Source: Absidia repens
Lineage: Eukaryota > Mucoromycota > Mucoromycetes > Mucorales > Cunninghamellaceae
NCBI GenBank assembly: GCA_002105175.1
Contig: MCGE01000006.1
Location: forward strand, 1,984,001 to 2,048,000
Direction of reading: 5' to 3'
DNA length: 64,000 nt
Part shown: piece after piece, positions 59,577-64,000 of the stretch
How the letters are laid out: each line of letters opens with the position of its first letter
Numbering within the stretch: position 1 is the stretch's first letter
The notes under the pieces: generated by a model
Seen by the model: the letters and a program-made list of their open reading frames with translations, nothing else
The model's database searches: none
What the model was told of the DNA's origin: nothing
Program-made: the position numbers and the translations under genes

Positions 59577-62500
59577 ATGGGAAACGAAACTAGTCGTCCT
59601 ACATTGGACAACACAAACTATGAATCAACTCAACGACCCTCAGCACGCCATGAACGTAAACGAAATAGCAGGAACAACTCATTAAGGCGAATCAAAGGGA
59701 AGTCATCGCGTTCAGTATTGGATCCCTCAATACTTCCTTTTGATACAACTTTGCCAATAACAACACCTTCACCAACCCCACCCCCACCCCCATTAGCATT
59801 AGCAGCATCGACTTCACCACCTTTGCAACAAGTGGCGGCGAACACAACGAACACAAACTTCGGATCAGCTCCGGGTTCCTGTGAAACGGAGCGCGGACCC
59901 AACGATCCTGTTTTGGCATTATCTCATTCAGGATTTACACAACAACAAATGATTCCCTCTTCATCATCCGAAGCTAGTATCTTTCCCAACCAACAACAAC
60001 AGCAGCCATCTACAAAAATTAGTGGGGCTGCGGCTACTGCGCTATCTACATCATCGACATCTCCACCACCAGCAGCAAAAAGAAAAGCAAAACACTCAAC
60101 ACGCTCGATAATGACACCACCTGCAACATCAGCTTCATCCTCTTCCACCTTCTCAACACAACGCCGTCATTCACAGCGCGCTATCTCTACATTATCTAGT
60201 CATACCACTGACAGCAACTGGACCTGGACCGGCGATCTTTTCTCACATATTGATCCTGCTACTTCTTCTACCATCACAACAATCACTGACTACTCCACCA
60301 TTTCCAAGTATTCCATGTTTTGTCAGGACTGGCCTGCCTGTGATAAGCAACTAGTACGTTCTGCAGCTGAAGCAATGGCGATGCCAAGTACACCTATCAC
60401 AACTACTATATTGGAACCGCCTCCTTATTCAACAAACACCGCCAACACCACCACCACCACCACTTCAGCATCATCTTCATCTACTTCTGTACCAGCGACC
60501 ACCTCCTTGGATTCAGCATCATCTTCGGTAGACAGCACTTTATCATCAAATGACAATGACAGCAGCTCACGGCGAGTGGAACAAATAGTAGAACGATTAC
60601 AGCTTCTAATATCCTCATCATCAACATCATCATCAACATCGTCGACATTCAGCACTATTGTAGCCTGTCTCCTAGATGACCTCTTCTCTTTGGCGGCCAC
60701 TATCAAAAAAGAACAAGATCGTCAAAAAATCTACCAACTTGCATTATCAATGTGCGACAAATCAACGGCTGCTCGTGTATGGACTGCGAGATGCCAATTG
60801 GATGGTTGGGGGACCGAATTACAACCTCGTCTTGGATTTACGACTTTATGTACCTTGGCTGAATCAAATTGTTGGGAAGCTTACTATCCTTTGGCACTGT
60901 GCTACTCTGATGGTGTTCCAAAACATCGACTATCTGCTCCTGATGTTACGATGGATGGTGCTGTTGCTACTGCAGATGTTACGACGATTCCTCCTCCTCT
61001 TACCTCTGAACCAAGCGCCGTCATCAATGATCATAGTGGTATCAGCAATCAAAGCAGTTTCGCATCCTCCTCTCTCTCTTCTTCTGCTTCATCTGCCTCT
61101 TTGGACCGACTGGAAATCCAACCCATCGACAAACAACAAGCATGGCGATGGCTGCATATGGCTGCTCAATTAGAAGTCAAGTCTCCCGACGATCCAAGAA
61201 CAATGGTCAAGGCCCGTGCTCAATACAAAATTGGTACGATCTTTTTTGATGGTGATGCCTATACTGCTGCTGACCATGACAAGGCTTTAAGCTGGTTTAT
61301 TCAAAGTGCTGATAACCGGAACAAGTAAGTCAACCCTTTTATTTTTTAGGATATGAATTTTTGACTGATTTTTTTTTTTAAAAAAAACTTTATCGATAGA
61401 TATGCTCAATTTATTGTCGGTTTCCATTATGAACAAGGCATCATCGTATCCAAAAATGCATCCATGGCCAAGAACTATTATTTATCAAGTGCGCAACAAG
61501 ACTCTCCTGATGCCCAAGCTGCTCTTGGTATACTGCTTGTAGACGATCGGCAGTTTGACACGGGATTGAAATGGCTTCATGATGCTGCAAGAATGGTAAT
61601 ACAAAAAAACTAAAACAAAAAACCTAAAACATGACAATGTGGAGCAGGACAACTCACTCAATGACTTTTTTTTTTCCCATTTTCGTGTGTGTATATAGAA
61701 AAATACACGTGCTTTGGTGAAACTAGGTACAATGCATGAATGTGGTCAAGGTATTGCCAAGGATGAACATCAAGCACTTCTCTACTACAAGGCTGCGTGT
61801 GAACAAAATGATCCATCAGCACATTATCTTCTTGGTTTACATTATCGACTCGGTACCCTTGGGCTATCACAACATTTGATCCAGGCTGGTAAACATTTCA
61901 CAAGATCGGCAAGACTAGGGTTTGCTCCTGCACAACGACTCTTAGGGCTCATGTATATGCAGGGGATGTTATTGGGTGCAGCTACTACCAGTACTCCGAC
62001 AACCACAGCTACTTCTGAAACAAACCGCAACGAAGATCAACTGCAACGCAAGGCCGAAAAGACCGCTCTCCTTTGGTTCCGTCGTGCAGCTTCTCAAGGT
62101 GATGTACGAGCGTTTGGCTTGGTGGGTGCCTGTTACCAGTATGGTCGCGGTGTGACGACTAACTATGATGTTGCAAAGGAATACTATCGCAAAGCTACCC
62201 GGTTGGCTGGTCCCTTCCAAGGCGTGGCTCAAATTGCGCTTGCTCAGCTCTTACATCAGATGGGGAATCATACGGAAGCTATCACTTGGTTCAATCGTGC
62301 ATCTACCTCTGCAACTCCCAGCAACATCGACGATGCTAATGATGATCAAGCTGCTGCTGCTGCTGCTGTTGTGCCGCCTAGTGGACGCTCACCTTCTCGA
62401 ACGGCTCGATTGATGTTGGCTCGCTATTATTTGCATGGTTGGCCTGGTGTCGTCAAGGATGGAAAAAAAGCCTTTGCTATGCTCACTGACTTGGCCAATG

Positions 62501-63947
62501 AATCTCAACACGATGCTCATGCTCATTATTGGTTAGCAGCATGTTATGAAGAAGGGATCGAAGGCACTTGTACTCCTGATTTAAAATTGGCCTTTGATCA
62601 TTATCTGTTGGCTGCAAAGACCGGTGACACCGATGCTGAATTTCAGGTACGTAATAAACCAGGCGATTTGGCGGTTGGTTGGTTTATGATCATTGTATGC
62701 GTTTTACTGACAATAGCAATTTATTTATAACTATAGGTTGCACTGATGCTATCGAATGGTCAAGGTATTCCTCGTGATCGCAAATCTGCCTTCCATTGGT
62801 ACAAAAAGGCTGCTGACAAGAACCACAAAACGGCCCTGTATAGTCTGGGACTTTTTTATGCGAAGGGATTGGAAGGAAAACCAAAAGATTTACTCCGTGC
62901 TCGTATATGTTTTGAAAAAGCTGCTCGATTCGGTGTGGCTCCGGCCATGACTTCTTATGCCACGTTGTGTCGTGTAGCGTCTCTTCAATCGGGTCCTCAG
63001 CAACAGGAACAACGAGAACAAGCTATCTATTGGTACCAAAAGGCTGCTGCTACCGGTGATGTTGTCGCCCAACGTGAACTGGGTCTCATTTACGATGCTG
63101 GACTTGGCGTGCCTCGAAATCATGAAACTGCCTTTGAATACTTCCAACAAGCATCTTCTAGCAATGATGCTCAAGCCACTCTTTTACTCGGAAGCTACTA
63201 CCAAAATGGAATGGCCGTTGAAAAGGATCTGGAGAAGTCCATTGAACTCTACTTGAAGGCGGATCGTTTGGGTGCTTCTGTGTAAGTCTTTTTTTAGCCC
63301 AATTCACTTATGTATAACTTTTTCTGACTTTTCTTTCTTGGGGGTGGTATGACTTATTTTTTTTTTTTTTTTTTTGCCAATGAATAGTGCGCCTTTTGCT
63401 GCTGCTCAGGTGTATCACTCGCTAAACCAATTTGAAGAAGCCTATGCCCATTACAAAAAATCTGCTGATGACAGACGTCTTGCCCATAATCGCATTGGTC
63501 GCACCTCGAAACTGATGGTGGCTCGTTATATTCTCAGTTATGTTCCTATGGAAAGCGACACCAACCCTACTATTCCACCCTCTGGCACCCTTACAAAAGA
63601 AGACGCATTCAGTATTCTTTACTCTCTCGCAACAAATGATCACTTTGAACCTTCTTTCTACTGGTTAGGTAAGTGAGCTCCTATGATATAAGACCTGTGA
63701 CATTATATATGTATTAAATCGTTTTATTTTTATGCAGCTGACTGTTACGGAACTGGAAATGGTGTTCAAAAGAATCTGATGGAAGCTCTCCCTTGGTACC
63801 ACAAAGCTGCTGATGAATTGAAAGACGTTGAAGCTATGATGAAATTGGCATCGATTTATGAACAACTTGGTGAACAATCTACTCAATCATTTCATTACTA
63901 TCAACTTGCCGCCGACATGGGTCACGCCGCTGGACAACACCAATTAG
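59577..63947 (+). CDS. Large Sel1-repeat protein, partial at window end
   Basis: More than 1,300 residues in six exons: 59577-61324, 61400-61595, 61699-62646, 62737-63281, 63388-63668, 63738-63947. The last ends in phase 1 at a GTAAAC donor, so the 3' end is missing. The start MGNETSRP fits an N-myristoylation signal (MGxxxS). Residues 1-370 are Ser/Thr-rich and disordered. From about 375 onward there are many Sel1-like repeats, e.g. AQYKIGTIFFDGDAYTAADH, YAQFIVGFHYEQGIIVSKNA, AHYLLGLHYRLGTLG, AFGLVGACYQYGRGVTTNYD, FHWYKKAADKNHKTALYSLG, QRELGLIYDAGLGVPRNHET. Fungal relatives with Sel1 arrays include Skt5/Chs4 (chitin synthase III activators), Dsf2 and Ack1; which group this joins is not decided. 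It probably scaffolds a membrane-associated enzyme. Confidence 0.85.
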
Positions 63948-64000
63948 GTAAACTAATTTTGTTTTTTCTCGAACTTTAAAAAAAGCAAACAAATCATAAA

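Overview
The window is eukaryotic, AT-rich nuclear DNA from a filamentous fungus, most probably an early-diverging one (Mucoromycota, Mucorales-like). Genes carry many short spliceosomal introns (about 50-120 bp, GTAAG-type donors, TAG/CAG acceptors). Coding exons are richer in GC than the AT-rich, homopolymer-laden spacers. The gene set is fungal (SPX phosphate carrier, MNN9-type mannosyltransferase, PEX5, COX8, EME1). The species assignment is inference; no marker gene in the window settles it.

Layout. 0.25-3.2 kb: SPX-domain phosphate transporter (+). 6.7-7.3 kb: secreted NPC2/ML lipid-transfer protein (-). 7.9-9.0 kb: coding-like debris (-), next to a short 18S-rRNA-like fragment at 9.2 kb. 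9.7-12.7 kb: a divergent pair of nuclear mitochondrial genes, NAD-isocitrate dehydrogenase (-) and cytochrome oxidase subunit 8 (+). 13.2-15.3 kb: intronless kelch-like single-pass membrane protein (+). 15.8-17.2 kb: argininosuccinate synthase ARG1 (-) with a Gcn4/AP-1-type site upstream. 20.1-22.8 kb: PEX5 (+). 23.7-26.3 kb: EME1, partner of the MUS81 nuclease (-). 26.6-28.8 kb: a gene-poor block bounded by CAGTGG/CAGCGG inverted ends that looks like a non-autonomous DNA transposon, lying 56 bp from a tRNA-His. 30.5-33.1 kb: mitochondrial ribosomal protein L32 and an F-box protein (+). 34.5-37.7 kb: PRP38A and a GATA-like/PHD double zinc-finger protein (-). 40.6-42.3 kb: TrhO/YceA-type rhodanese (-). 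44.0-45.4 kb: four-finger C2H2 transcription factor (-). 49.4-50.5 kb: MNN9-type GT62 mannosyltransferase (-). 53.1-55.2 kb: ankyrin-repeat protein (-). 56.1-56.4 kb: a two-exon 67-residue small protein (-). 57.8-58.2 kb: ribosomal protein eL32 (+). 59.6-64 kb: a very large Sel1-repeat protein (+) running off the end.

The genes are mostly unrelated housekeeping functions and do not form a pathway cluster. The only functionally coherent neighbours are the IDH2/COX8 divergent pair. The least explained material is in the spacers. A dispersed, oriented repeat family has at least seven recognisable copies. It has a conserved 19-base terminus resembling the 3' part of a tRNA, and internal AATAAA-bearing modules. 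There are also tandem arrays whose units carry splice-site-like sequences, and the inverted-end element. Splice sites were assigned by reading phases and family conservation; no transcript evidence was available.
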